From Actinobacteria bacterium UBA4719 (GTDB taxonomy: Bacteria; Actinomycetota; Actinomycetes; Actinomycetales; Dermatophilaceae): DNA of 50,230 nt. The DNA lies in NCBI GenBank assembly GCA_002404345.1, contig DHJN01000196.1:4197-54426 (forward strand), written 5' to 3'. Shown piece after piece: positions 7,651 through 17,637 of this stretch. Below the pieces are notes generated by a model, which had not been told where the DNA came from, searched no databases, and was given only the letters and a program-made list of their open reading frames with translations. A program made the position numbers and the translations under genes. Positions within the stretch are counted from its first letter, which is position 1, and every line of letters begins with the position of its first letter.

Positions 7651-8271
7651 ATGGCCCGGTACTTCGACGTCCACCCGCGGGACCCGCAACCGCACAGCAT
7701 CGCCCAGGTCGTGGCTCTGCTGCGGGACGACGCCCTCATCGCCTACCCCACCGACTCCTGCTACGCCCTGGGCTGCCAACTTGGCAACTCGACCGCAGGG
7801 GAGCGCATCCGCCGGCTTCGGGGCCTGGACGACAGGCACCACTTCACGCTCGTGTGTGCGGACTTCGCCCAGCTTGGCCAGCTCGTCCAGCTGGACAACG
7901 CCGCGTTTCGCGCCATCAAGGCGGCGACGCCCGGCCCGTACACGTTCATCCTCCCGGCGACCAGGGAGGTGCCGCGGCGGCTGGCGCACCCGAAGAAGCG
8001 GACCGTCGGCGTGCGCATTCCAGACCACCCCGTCGTGCGGGCGCTGCTGCGCGCGCTCGGCGAGCCGCTGGTGTCCAGCACCCTCCTGCTCCCTGACGAC
8101 GAGGAGCCGATGACCGACGGCTGGCAGATCAAGGAGGAGCTCGACCACGTGATCGACGCCGTGCTGGACGCCGGCGACTGCGGAACGGAGCCGACTACGG
8201 TCGTGGACTGGTCCGAGGGGTCTCCGGAGGTCGTGCGGGTCGGGGCGGGGGATCCGGCGCGGTTCGGGTAG
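7651..8271 (+). CDS. yciO: YciO-like Sua5/YciO/YrdC-family protein
   Basis: A 206-residue member of the YrdC fold family whose head resembles E. coli YciO in length and motifs: an opening YFDVHPRDPQPHSI, then IAYPTDSCYALGCQL, RIRRLRGLDDRHHFTLVC, TPGPYTFILPATREVPRRL, VGVRIPDHPVVRALL and TTVVDW near the end. The family binds ATP and threonylcarbamoyl-AMP-like ligands. TsaC/Sua5 members make threonylcarbamoyladenylate for tRNA t6A, whereas YciO members have weak or uncertain activity in that role. No TsaC/Sua5 partner gene (tsaB, tsaD, prmC) is nearby, which supports YciO over the essential TsaC. The start is the ATG at 7651, perhaps leaderless. Confidence 0.85.
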   Translation: MARYFDVHPRDPQPHSIAQVVALLRDDALIAYPTDSCYALGCQLGNSTAGERIRRLRGLDDRHHFTLVCADFAQLGQLVQLDNAAFRAIKAATPGPYTFILPATREVPRRLAHPKKRTVGVRIPDHPVVRALLRALGEPLVSSTLLLPDDEEPMTDGWQIKEELDHVIDAVLDAGDCGTEPTTVVDWSEGSPEVVRVGAGDPARFG

Positions 8272-8377
8272 AGCGCGGAGGCGATCGGTTTCGGGCGCAA
8301 AACCACGGCATCGTGGGCGCATCTTCGGTAGTCTTGGCGCGACTGTTTCCAGGGGTAACAAAAGCCGCCACGAAGAG

Positions 8378-9364
8378 GTGAATGTCCTGCCCGCTCGATC
8401 ACCGTCCTCACCCGCGGGGGCCGACTCAGTTCGTGCGGTCGTGAGCGACCTGTCCCGGCTACGGATGCTGTCGCGGATCGCGGAGCAGGTCGGCGAGGGC
8501 GTTGTGGTGGCCGACAACGATGGCTGGTTCCAGTACGTGAACCCGGAGTTCGCCGCACAGCACGCCGGCACGGTCGAGGAGCTGACCGGGGCGCACCTGA
8601 GCTCCTTCTACCGCAAGGAGGATGTCGACACCCAGGTGCAGCCGATCATCGCAGCTGCGCTGGAGCATGGGATAGGCCGCGGGGAGGTGACCCGGCTGCG
8701 CCGCGACGGCACCCAGTTTCCCGCTCGCATCACGCTGTCCTTGCTGCGAGATGACGCGGGCGCGCTGATAGGCCGGGTGCTCTGCGTGCAGGACATCACC
8801 GCGCAGAGGCAGTTGGAGGACGAGCTTCGTCAGGCGGCTTGGTACGACCCATTGACAGGGCTGCCCAATCAGCGGCTGCTGCGTGACCGCGTCGAGCACG
8901 CTCTGGTGCTCCGGTCCCGTCGGCACACCGGGGTGGCTGCCCTGTTCGTTAACCTCGACGGCTTCAAGCGGGTCAACGACACGTTCGGGCACGACGTCGG
9001 CGACGAGGTGCTGGCTGCGGTCGCTCGCCGGCTCGTCGATCGCGTCCGCGGGTGCGACACGCTGGTGCGTCACGGCGGAGACGAGTACGTCATGCTCCTT
9101 GAGGAGCTCGTCGACCGGAAGCAGGCGACCTCGATCGGCCAACGGGTTCTCGCGGGGTTCAGCGAAACGGTGGAGACCGTCGTCGGGAACATCCCGGTGT
9201 CGGCGAGCATTGGCATCCACGTAGCCACTGACGATGACGACTACGACTCGCTGCTGTGGGCGGCCGAAAGTGCCATGCACGAAGCGAAGCGGAGCGGCAA
9301 GGGCGCCATCCGATTCTCCTCGACCAAGTCCAGGCATGCTCGGCCCGTGGAGCCGCCGGACTGA
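8378..9364 (+). CDS. PAS-GGDEF diguanylate cyclase, soluble
   Basis: Probable cytoplasmic c-di-GMP synthase of 328 residues. A PAS domain spans about 30-143 (GVVVADNDGWFQYVNPEF to VLCVQDITAQRQLEDEL), joined by a short coil to a GGDEF domain at about 155-315. The signature is GGDEY (233-237) instead of GGDEF; Tyr at the last position occurs in active cyclases. An RGCD inhibitory site lies five residues before it, so product feedback is expected. There are no membrane helices and no EAL domain. The GTG at 8378 is preceded by GAAGAG with very short spacing, so translation may begin slightly further in. The gene stands alone, convergent with ligB. It shares domain order with the membrane GGDEF protein at 854-2518 but not its sensor part. 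Confidence 0.85.
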   Translation: MNVLPARSPSSPAGADSVRAVVSDLSRLRMLSRIAEQVGEGVVVADNDGWFQYVNPEFAAQHAGTVEELTGAHLSSFYRKEDVDTQVQPIIAAALEHGIGRGEVTRLRRDGTQFPARITLSLLRDDAGALIGRVLCVQDITAQRQLEDELRQAAWYDPLTGLPNQRLLRDRVEHALVLRSRRHTGVAALFVNLDGFKRVNDTFGHDVGDEVLAAVARRLVDRVRGCDTLVRHGGDEYVMLLEELVDRKQATSIGQRVLAGFSETVETVVGNIPVSASIGIHVATDDDDYDSLLWAAESAMHEAKRSGKGAIRFSSTKSRHARPVEPPD

Positions 9365-9457
9365 GCTGGGCGGTCAGACGACCGATCATGGACTCGACGG
9401 ACCCTCGCACGGTTCGGCCCCGAGCCCGCTTGGCGGGTGATCCTTCCCTGGCCTGGG

Positions 9458-11071
9458 TCAATACTGGTGCAGCGCCTCCACCAGCTCGATCGTGTCGGCT
9501 TCGATCGCCGTCTTGTCGGGCCGGTGCCGGACCACCCGCGCAAAGCGCAGCGCCAAACCCCCCGGATAGCGGGGAGACGTCTGCACGCCGTCGAAGGCGA
9601 TCTCCACCACCACCTCGGGGCGCAGCGCGAGGACGTAACCGTCGGTGGGTCCGACCGCGTGCCGGGGCAGCTCGGCGCTCTGCCAGCGCAGCATCTCGTC
9701 GGTGAGTCCCTTGAAGGTCTTTCCGAGCATGACGAATCCACCCTCGAGACCGAATCGCCCTGTGGGGTCCCGCGCGCCAAGGTGAAGGTTGCTCAACCAA
9801 CCGCTGCGACGTCCATTGCCCCGCTCGACAGCCAGGATGACCAGGTCGAGGGTGTGCACCGGTTTGACCTTGACCCAGCCGGCCCCACGGCGCCCCATGT
9901 CGTAGCTCGCGTCGTCGGCCTTGACCACCACGCCCTCGTGTCCTCGTGCCACGGCGTCGGCGGCGAACGCCGTGGCCGCATCGACCTGGGCGGGATCGGC
10001 GACGTCCTCGACCCGGAGCCGGGGAGTCAGGTGCGCGGGGGGAACAGCAGTCTCGAGGACGTCACGCCGGACGCTGCCGGGTTCGTCGATGAGATCGGTC
10101 CCATCCAGGTGCAGAACGTCAAACAGGTATGCCGTGAGCGGAGTCCGCGCGCTGGCCACCTTGGGATCGACGCGGCTGGCGGCACGAGAACCGGTCTCCT
10201 GAAACGGTTTTGGCCGACCGTCCGAGTGCAGCGCGATCAGCTCGCCGTCGAAGATCGCACTCGCCACCGGCAATGAGGAAATCAGCTCGACGACCTCGGG
10301 AACACGATCGGTGATGTCGTCCAGGGACCTGGTCAGGACGTGAATGTCGTTGCCATGCTTGTGGATCTGGGCCCGGATGCCGTCCAGCTTCCACTCCACC
10401 CCTGCCGGCCCGGTCTTGGCCAGGGCCTCGGCGACGCTCTTGGCTGAGCTGGCCAGCATCGGGCTGACACCCCGGCCAACCATCAGGCGGAAGAGGTTGA
10501 GTGCCCCGGCACCATCCACCAGAAGCGCCTGCGCGACACCGGGGAGGTCGCCCTGGGCGGCCACTGCACGGCGTACATCCACAAGAGCGACACCACCGGC
10601 GTCGGCCACCGCGGTCATGACCACCGACTCCAACGCCCCTTGGCGCAGCCCGCCGCGGAGCCGACCAACCAATTGACCGACGAACTCTCGTTCCTGCGCT
10701 GTCAGTCGCCGGACCAGGCTCAGGAACAGGTCGGCGCGCACCCGGGAGGAGCCGGCGCCGGCCAGCTCGCTGGCGTGTTGCATCACGGTGTCGAGCTCGG
10801 ACAGTGTCACGACGCCAGCCTCGGGCGGCGTGGGCAGCTCGGACAACCATGACTTTCCCGACAGCGACGCCAGCTCGATGCCGGTGCGACGCTGGCGCAG
10901 CGAGCCGGAGAGGTAACGTGTGGCCAACCCGATGTCGTCGGCAGAAGCCGTGCCGGCGGCAACCTGTAGAGCGCACTGACTCAGCAGGTCGGCGATCAAC
11001 GACACCTTGGAAAGGCGCGAGCTCGTCCCGGACACCTGGTTCGAGGTGCGCACGACATCGGCCAGCAGCAT
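9458..11071 (-). CDS. ligB: ATP-dependent DNA ligase, LigB type
   Basis: Seals nicked DNA using ATP through a lysyl-AMP intermediate; in mycobacteria this ligase is dispensable and accessory to the NAD-dependent LigA. The protein (537 residues) follows mycobacterial LigB from end to end. It has an N-terminal DNA-binding domain (MLLADVVRTSNQVSGTSSRL), the nucleotidyl-transfer motif I EWKLDGIRAQIHK with Lys about 228, RSLDDITDRVPEV, FDGELIAL, GHEGVVVKA, RGAGWVKVKP and a C-terminal OB domain (GGFVMLGKTFKGLTDEML, RYPGGLALRFARV). Members usually start MLLxDV, so the ATG at 11071 is chosen over the upstream in-frame start at 11104. No ribosome-binding site precedes it, and CAACAT at -12 to -7 hints at a leaderless message. 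Confidence 0.92.
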   Translation of the reverse strand: MLLADVVRTSNQVSGTSSRLSKVSLIADLLSQCALQVAAGTASADDIGLATRYLSGSLRQRRTGIELASLSGKSWLSELPTPPEAGVVTLSELDTVMQHASELAGAGSSRVRADLFLSLVRRLTAQEREFVGQLVGRLRGGLRQGALESVVMTAVADAGGVALVDVRRAVAAQGDLPGVAQALLVDGAGALNLFRLMVGRGVSPMLASSAKSVAEALAKTGPAGVEWKLDGIRAQIHKHGNDIHVLTRSLDDITDRVPEVVELISSLPVASAIFDGELIALHSDGRPKPFQETGSRAASRVDPKVASARTPLTAYLFDVLHLDGTDLIDEPGSVRRDVLETAVPPAHLTPRLRVEDVADPAQVDAATAFAADAVARGHEGVVVKADDASYDMGRRGAGWVKVKPVHTLDLVILAVERGNGRRSGWLSNLHLGARDPTGRFGLEGGFVMLGKTFKGLTDEMLRWQSAELPRHAVGPTDGYVLALRPEVVVEIAFDGVQTSPRYPGGLALRFARVVRHRPDKTAIEADTIELVEALHQY

Positions 11072-11090
11072 GATCCAATGTTGGCAGGCA

Positions 11091-11138
11091 GGTGCGACAG
11101 TCAACAGGTGCGACAGTCAACAGGTCCGACAGTCAACA
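11091..11138. repeat. 16-bp tandem repeat, three copies, filling the ligB/EcsC divergent gap
   Basis: GGTGCGACAGTCAACA occurs three times in a row (11091-11106, 11107-11122, and 11123-11138 with one change, GGTCCGAC..). It makes up 48 of the 78 bases between the ligB start and the EcsC-family start. The last copy runs directly into AGGAGG-type ribosome-binding sequence. Both divergent promoters must lie in or overlap this array. Confidence 0.9.
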
Positions 11139-11149
11139 GGAGGACGCTC

Positions 11150-11878
11150 GTGGGGATCTTCGGCAAGGATGACGGGTCCGCGGGCCGCGACGGGTTTGCG
11201 GGCGACGGGCCCGGGGGCGACACCACACGGGTGGTCAACGTTGACGACGGCGCACCGGCTGGCGCCGCCACGCGCATGATCGAGCGCCTGTTGGATGTCG
11301 GGATCGACGGCGGGGGCCCGTTCGAGTCGGCACGCAAGGTTGCGGACGTCGCCATCGCGAAACACGCCGAGGCTGAGTGGGCCATCGACGCGATGGTTCG
11401 GTCGCACCTGTTGCTCGCGGCCGCCGGTGGCTTCGTGACGAGCCTGGGTGGCTTCGTCGTCATGCCGATCGCGTTGCCGGCCAACGTCATGGGATTTTAT
11501 CTGGTCGCGACGCGGTTGGTCGCCGGTATCGCCTCGACCCGCGGTCATGACATCGACCAACCCGAGGTGCGCTCGGCCGTGCTGCTCGCTCTGGTCGGCG
11601 CCGACGCTGACGACCTGTTGAAGACCGTTGGTCACGCCGGCACCGGGCGGCTGGTCAACCTGGCTGCCCAACGGCTACCCGGTCCCGTGCTGATGGCGGT
11701 CAACAAGGGCGTCGCATTCCGACTGCTCAGCCGGGTCGGCAAGAAGTCGGTGACTCGTTTCGGCAAGGTCGTGCCTCTGGCTGGTGGCGTCGTGGGCGCT
11801 GGTCTGGACACCTACCTGCTCAAGCGGATCGCTGACCACGCGCGTCAGGAGTTCCCACGCGTCAGGAGCTCCCCATGA
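11150..11878 (+). CDS. EcsC-family protein
   Basis: A 242-residue EcsC-domain protein. EcsC was named from a gene next to the Bacillus EcsAB ABC transporter, but its biochemical role is unknown. Visible features are a Gly/Asp-rich N-terminal stretch of about 40 residues, an amphipathic helix region (ARKVADVAIAKHAEAEWAID), a hydrophobic hairpin typical of the family (LLLAAAGGFVTSLGGFVVMP, then IALPANVMGFYLVATRLVAG) and a C-terminal Gly-rich hydrophobic segment (VPLAGGVVGAGLDTYLLKRI). The hydrophobic parts suggest membrane association. The GTG at 11150 has AGGAGG about 6 bases upstream. The gene is followed closely by a YkvA-like small membrane protein, suggesting a two-gene unit. Confidence 0.82.
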   Translation: MGIFGKDDGSAGRDGFAGDGPGGDTTRVVNVDDGAPAGAATRMIERLLDVGIDGGGPFESARKVADVAIAKHAEAEWAIDAMVRSHLLLAAAGGFVTSLGGFVVMPIALPANVMGFYLVATRLVAGIASTRGHDIDQPEVRSAVLLALVGADADDLLKTVGHAGTGRLVNLAAQRLPGPVLMAVNKGVAFRLLSRVGKKSVTRFGKVVPLAGGVVGAGLDTYLLKRIADHARQEFPRVRSSP

Positions 11879-11927
11879 AGGCGGACCCGTTTCCTGAGAG
11901 CCGGGGCATTATCCGATGGGAGCGAGC

Positions 11928-12296
11928 ATGAATGCTGCCACGTCGATGCGGTGGGGGGCATTTCGTTCACTGGCCACAGCTTTTCGCACGGCAACCCGCC
12001 CGGGCACACCCGGCGTCGGCGCCCGACTGACGTCGTTGCCGCGACTGGTCCGGGCAACCATCAGAGGCGAGTATGTCGGGACGACCCGCCGGCGCCTCCT
12101 GGGCATCGTTGGTGCCCTGCTGTACGTCGTCTCACCCATCGACCTGGTTCCGGAGTTGTTGCTGCCGTTCCTGGGGCTGGGCGACGATGCCCTGGTCATC
12201 GGCTGGATCGCCGCGTCGCTGATCAACGAGACCGAGTCGTTCCTGACCTGGGAACGCGAGCGCGATGGCACCGTGCGCGGAGAAGTCATCTCCTGA
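11928..12296 (+). CDS. YkvA-family (DUF1232) small membrane protein
   Basis: A 122-residue protein with the DUF1232 signature: RRLLGIVGALLYVVSPIDLV, PELLLPFLGLGDDALVIGW. Members are small bacterial membrane proteins of unknown function, with the strongly conserved YxxSPIDLIP..GxxDD motif seen here as YVVSPIDLVPE and LGDD. The N-terminal 45 residues are basic and not conserved. The ATG at 11928 is preferred because GGGAG lies 6 bases upstream; an ATG at 11916 is in frame. It is 49 bases after the EcsC gene and on the same strand. Confidence 0.82.
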   Translation: MNAATSMRWGAFRSLATAFRTATRPGTPGVGARLTSLPRLVRATIRGEYVGTTRRRLLGIVGALLYVVSPIDLVPELLLPFLGLGDDALVIGWIAASLINETESFLTWERERDGTVRGEVIS

Positions 12297-12397
12297 GCTC
12301 GGCGGGACTGTGCACATGGGTGAGGTCCCGCGTCCCACCGTCCACAGACAGTTGCGGCGGTATGTCGCCACGGCTCGGCGGGATCCAGTGTCGACCC

Positions 12398-13501
12398 ATG
12401 ACAACAACCATTCACCTGAGCGGACATGCCGAAGTGCTGACCGTGTTGCCCTACCAGCTTGGTTTTCACCCCCGTGACTGCCTCGTGGTCGTGAGCCTGC
12501 ACGGCTCCCGCATGGGGTTGGTCCAGCGCATTGACCTACCTCCACCCGAGCATGTTGGCGAAGCCGTCGACGCAATGATGGCGCCACTGCTGCAGGACGG
12601 CCCCAGAGCCGTGCTGCTCATCGGCTTCGAAGAACGCGAGGGTGAGAGTCGGGCGATGCTCGGCGAGATGGCGGATGCCTGCCGGGCCGACGGCGTCGAG
12701 GTCGCCGACCGCATCATCGTGCGGGCCGGGCGCTGGTTCGTCCCGGACTGCCACCAGAGCTGCTGCCCACCTGGGGGTTTGGAGCTACCGGCCCCCAGCG
12801 ATGTTCCCGCTGTCGCGGAGTTCGTCGGACGTGAGATCTGCCCGCTGCCCGACCGCTCGGCACTGGTCGATCTGCTGGAGCCGAGCAGCCCGTTGCTGAG
12901 CCGGGCGGTGTCACCTCTGGCAGACCGGTGGTTGAAGCTGCGAGTGGAGGCCACGGACACCGGGCAGACCGAGCTCAGCGCAGCTGAGGCCGAGCTTCAT
13001 GGGTTTCGTGCGAGCGAGCTCGCAGTGTGGTCGCTGGTTCTGTGCGAAGGGGACGACGCTGAACCGATTCTGGCTCTGCCACCGCACGAGCTGGCCATCC
13101 TCGCTGTTTCGCTGACCGATGTGGACCTGCGCGACGGACTGATCGCGTGGCTGTGCCCGGGCACCCTTTCCCAGGAGCTGATCGACCGGAGGCTGTTCGT
13201 CCAGATGAGAGAGGCGCTGCCAGGGCCGCTGTGGTTGGACCGCGACATTGGTAACGTTGAGCAGGTCATCGGCCTGCAGCGGATCGAGCGGCGGCTGTGC
13301 GAGCTCTGTGCCGCACTGCCGGATGTGTGGGCCGCGCCGGCCCTGACGGTGCTGGCGTCCTTCACCTGGTGGCGCGGAGATGGTGCCCTGACCCGCATCG
13401 CGCTCGATCGTGCGCTCAGGGTCGACCCGCATTACCGCCTGGCCCGGCTGCTCGAGCGGATGGTGGACGAGGCCATCCGACCGGAGAGAGCATCCGCCTG
13501 A
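12398..13501 (+). CDS. DUF4192-domain protein
   Basis: A 367-residue actinobacterial protein of the DUF4192 family, function unknown. It shows the family opening (MTTTIHLSGHAEVLTVLPYQ, LGFHPRDCLVVVSLHG) and the conserved Cys/Pro block CHQSCCPPGG near residue 125, which could coordinate a metal. The C-terminal third is helical and ends in a TPR-like segment (FTWWRGDGALTRIALDRALR, then DPHYRLARLLERM). The start is the ATG at 12398; CAGTGT occupies -12 to -7 and there is no ribosome-binding site, so a leaderless start is possible. It is not part of an obvious operon. Confidence 0.85.
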   Translation: MTTTIHLSGHAEVLTVLPYQLGFHPRDCLVVVSLHGSRMGLVQRIDLPPPEHVGEAVDAMMAPLLQDGPRAVLLIGFEEREGESRAMLGEMADACRADGVEVADRIIVRAGRWFVPDCHQSCCPPGGLELPAPSDVPAVAEFVGREICPLPDRSALVDLLEPSSPLLSRAVSPLADRWLKLRVEATDTGQTELSAAEAELHGFRASELAVWSLVLCEGDDAEPILALPPHELAILAVSLTDVDLRDGLIAWLCPGTLSQELIDRRLFVQMREALPGPLWLDRDIGNVEQVIGLQRIERRLCELCAALPDVWAAPALTVLASFTWWRGDGALTRIALDRALRVDPHYRLARLLERMVDEAIRPERASA

Positions 13502-13582
13502 CACCGGCTGGCACCCCGGACGCTGTTCACGAGATGGACACAAGATCCCGATCGGGGCTCATGTTCCCGTATAGTTGAGGCT

Positions 13583-13705
13583 AGGTCTTGAGTTCCAGCA
13601 ATAAGCCCCGGCTTGCTGGGCGGCAACCCTCCTCCGCGGCGGGGTGCCCCGGGTGATGACCTGGCCAGCTCGAACCAGAGCGGGCAAGCGCGGGCCTTGA
13701 CCACC
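13583..13705 (+). promoter_or_regulatory. SAM-IV riboswitch upstream of metX
   Basis: The leader of metX contains the SAM-IV core in order: GGTCTTGAGTTCCAGCA, AAGCCCCGGCTTGCTGG, CGGCAACCCTCC, the stem CCGCGGCGGGG, TGCCCCGGGTGATGACC, and the distal CGGGCAAGCGCGGGCC. SAM-IV aptamers bind S-adenosylmethionine and are confined to actinobacteria, where they usually shut down methionine-synthesis genes. The aptamer ends about 30 bases before the metX GTG, so control of translation start or of early termination is likely. TATAGT at 13570-13575 is a plausible -10 just upstream. Boundaries are approximate. Confidence 0.88.
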
Positions 13706-13736
13706 ACGGCGGGCCCAGATATTACGGGAGCTGATC

Positions 13737-14984
13737 GTGACCGTCACCTCAGAACGTCACCGAGTGCGAGCAATTCGTCCGTCAACCCCTCCTGAGCCTC
13801 AGCCCGAGCCTCAGTCCGAGCCTGAGCCTGAGGGCGAGTCAGCGGCCTGGTCGTCCGGAGCCTGCTCGACCGGAGCCTGGCGTGAGGGGTCTCCGCAAGG
13901 GTCTCGGCACAGCGTGGACATCGGCAGCCTCGGCTTCGAGACTGGCGGAGCTCTACCGCAGGTGAGCATCGCCTATGAGACATGGGGCACCCTCAACGCG
14001 GCGCGGGACAACGCGATCCTGGTCGAGCATGCCCTGACCGGGGACAGCCATGTTTCGGGTCCAGCCGCTGCTGGCCATCCGACAGCGGGGTGGTGGGATG
14101 GTCTGATTGGCCCAGGTAGCCCGCTGGACACCGATCACTGGTTCGTCGTGGCTAGCAATGTCATCGGCGGTTGCCAGGGCACCACCGGTCCGTCTTCCCA
14201 AGCACCCGACGGGCGTCCGTGGGGGAGCAGGTTCCCGTTCGTCACCGTCCGCGACCAGGTCGCAGCTGAGGCTGCTCTGTCTGATCAGCTGGGGATCTCA
14301 GTCTGGGCGGCCGTCCTCGGAGGCTCGATGGGTGGCATGCGGGCGCTGGAGTGGGCTGTGACCTACCCCGAACGCGTTCGCAGGTGCATCGTGCTGGCCT
14401 GCTCGGCGTACGCGTCGGCCGAGCAGATCGCCTGGTGCCAGCCGCAGCTGCTGGCCATCCGCCAGGATCCCGACTTCGCCGGCGGTGACTACTACGACCG
14501 ACCGCGGGGTCCCCACCTCGGACTGGGGCTGGCTCGCCGGATCGCACACGTGACCTACCGCAGCGAGCCCGAGCTGGACACCCGCTTCGGTCGTCAGGCC
14601 CAGGCTGGGGAGCAGCCGCTCGGTGAGGGTGGTCGCTACGCGGTGGAGAGCTACCTCGACCACCACGCGGACAAGCTGGCGACCCGCTTCGACGCCAACT
14701 CCTACGTGGTGCTCACCGAGTCGATGAACTCGCACGATGTGGGTCGTGGACGTGGCGGCGTGCAGGCCGCCCTGGAACGTGTGACGGCCGACCTCGTGGT
14801 CGTGGCCGTCGACTCCGACCGGCTCTATCCACCCCGGTTGTCCCACGAGATCGCGCAGACCAGCGCCAGCTCAGGCCCGGCTCACGTCATCACCTCGGAC
14901 CACGGTCACGACGGCTTCCTGATCGAGATCGGCCAGGTCGGCGAGATCGTGCGCGAAACGTTGTCTCGCACCGTCGGGCTCTGA
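13737..14984 (+). CDS. metX: Homoserine O-acetyltransferase
   Basis: Transfers acetyl from acetyl-CoA to L-homoserine, the first step committed to methionine, in the cytoplasm. It is an alpha/beta-hydrolase fold protein. Key blocks are ETWGTLN, NAILVEHALTGDSHV, GGCQGTTGP, the nucleophile elbow GGSMGGMRALEW (Ser about 197), VDSDRLYPP (Asp) and SDHGHDGFLIE (His). Length is 415, with a poorly conserved N-terminal extension of about 55 residues rich in Glu-Pro. Some members acylate with succinyl-CoA instead, and substrate choice cannot be fixed by eye. The GTG start has GGGAG 6 bases upstream. A SAM-IV riboswitch precedes it. The sulfhydrylase metY that often accompanies metX is not adjacent. Confidence 0.93.
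   Translation: MTVTSERHRVRAIRPSTPPEPQPEPQSEPEPEGESAAWSSGACSTGAWREGSPQGSRHSVDIGSLGFETGGALPQVSIAYETWGTLNAARDNAILVEHALTGDSHVSGPAAAGHPTAGWWDGLIGPGSPLDTDHWFVVASNVIGGCQGTTGPSSQAPDGRPWGSRFPFVTVRDQVAAEAALSDQLGISVWAAVLGGSMGGMRALEWAVTYPERVRRCIVLACSAYASAEQIAWCQPQLLAIRQDPDFAGGDYYDRPRGPHLGLGLARRIAHVTYRSEPELDTRFGRQAQAGEQPLGEGGRYAVESYLDHHADKLATRFDANSYVVLTESMNSHDVGRGRGGVQAALERVTADLVVVAVDSDRLYPPRLSHEIAQTSASSGPAHVITSDHGHDGFLIEIGQVGEIVRETLSRTVGL
13794..13829. repeat. 12-bp in-frame repeats in the metX N-terminus
   Basis: Three 12-bp units (GAGCCTCAGCCC, GAGCCTCAGTCC, GAGCCTGAGCCT) encode an EPQP/EPQS/EPEP series in the non-conserved N-terminal extension of MetX. Confidence 0.75.
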
Positions 14985-15061
14985 GGACGACGACCTGGAT
15001 ATCCGATACCGTTGCCAAGCACGGCATTGTCGCCGCTCAGTGGTGAACAAGGAGGTTCCAG

Positions 15062-15469
15062 GTGTCCGTTGTTGTGGGTTATGTGCCAACCAAGGAAGGC
15101 CGGGCTGCACTGCGTCGCGCTTCCGAGGAGTCCCTTCTGCGGCGCACCAAGTTGATCGTGATCAACTCCAGCCGTGGCGGTAAGGACTTCGACGCGAATG
15201 AAGCCCACCGGTTCGAGACTGAGCTCCTTGCCGTTCAGAACCAGCTCGACGAGGCCGGTGTCGAGCACGAGGTTCGGCAGCTCGTCCGGGGGAACGAACC
15301 CTCACAGGACCTGGTCGAGGTGGCCGACGAGGTCAACGCAGACTTCATCGTGATTGGCCTGCGCCGACGCACTCCGGTCGGCAAGCTGATATTGGGGTCC
15401 AATGCCCAGCGCATCCTGCTCGACGCCACCTGTCCGGTGCTCGCCGTCAAGGCCGCTGCCAACGACTGA
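15062..15469 (+). CDS. Universal stress protein (UspA family)
   Basis: A 135-residue single-domain Usp. It has an N-terminal strand SVVVGYVPTKEGRAALRRA and the C-terminal nucleotide-site region IGLRRRTPVGKLILGSNAQR followed by ILLDATCPVLAVK. The classical ATP motif G-x2-G-x9-G-S/T is only partly kept (GLRRRTPVGKLILGS lacks the second Gly). The GTG at 15062 has a strong AAGGAGG site 6-7 bases upstream. A compact hairpin follows the stop, so it is likely a single-gene transcript. Family is firm, role unknown. Confidence 0.9.
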   Translation: MSVVVGYVPTKEGRAALRRASEESLLRRTKLIVINSSRGGKDFDANEAHRFETELLAVQNQLDEAGVEHEVRQLVRGNEPSQDLVEVADEVNADFIVIGLRRRTPVGKLILGSNAQRILLDATCPVLAVKAAAND

Positions 15470-15479
15470 TACGTCTCCA

Positions 15480-15494
15480 GGTGCCGTCGGCACC
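15480..15494 (+). terminator. Hairpin after the universal stress protein gene
   Basis: GGTGCC-GTC-GGCACC forms a perfect 6-bp stem with a 3-base loop, 11 bases after the stop codon. There is no following T-run, as is common in high-GC actinobacteria, so termination is plausible rather than certain. Confidence 0.5.
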
Positions 15495-15522
15495 CATCCT
15501 CGAGGTCTGCGACCGTGACACG

Positions 15523-15562
15523 GCCGCGTTCTGGAGCACCATGCCGCGTTCTGGAGCACCAT
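15523..15562. repeat. 20-bp perfect tandem repeat upstream of the sigma factor gene
   Basis: GCCGCGTTCTGGAGCACCAT occurs twice head to tail (15523-15542 and 15543-15562). It lies about 180 bases before the sigma factor start, upstream of a TACAAT (15601-15606) that could be a -10 element although no matching -35 is evident. The remainder of this 275-bp gap shows nothing else. Confidence 0.9.
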
Positions 15563-15744
15563 ATAGGGGCACCGAGGCGCTAGCATGTCACCAGACGTTT
15601 TACAATGGTCATTAGCACGACCGGAAACCCCTCCGCCGGACCGGTCATCGCGAAATCCTCCCGCCCCATCACTGGTCACCGTTGACGCTCCAGCGCCGGC
15701 GACTGACCCACGCGTTGCAACAGCCTCGCGACGAAAGGTAGTCG

Positions 15745-17490
<1,746 letters not shown>

Positions 17491-17637
17491 GCCTCAGTTC
17501 CTCAGCAGCACGTCGGCGGCGGGCGACCCACCCGATGCGCCTGCGACCTCAGCTGGTTGCTTGTCCGGGGCATCCTGCTTGGGCGCGGCACAGAAGCACC
17601 GTAGCGGCAGGTGCGCGACATGCCACCGGGCAAGCGG

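Noticed and set aside
9421..9440. Terminator between the convergent GGDEF and ligB genes (CCCGC-TTG-GCGGG)
   Set aside because: Only a 5-bp stem without a T-run; too easily found by chance in this GC content.
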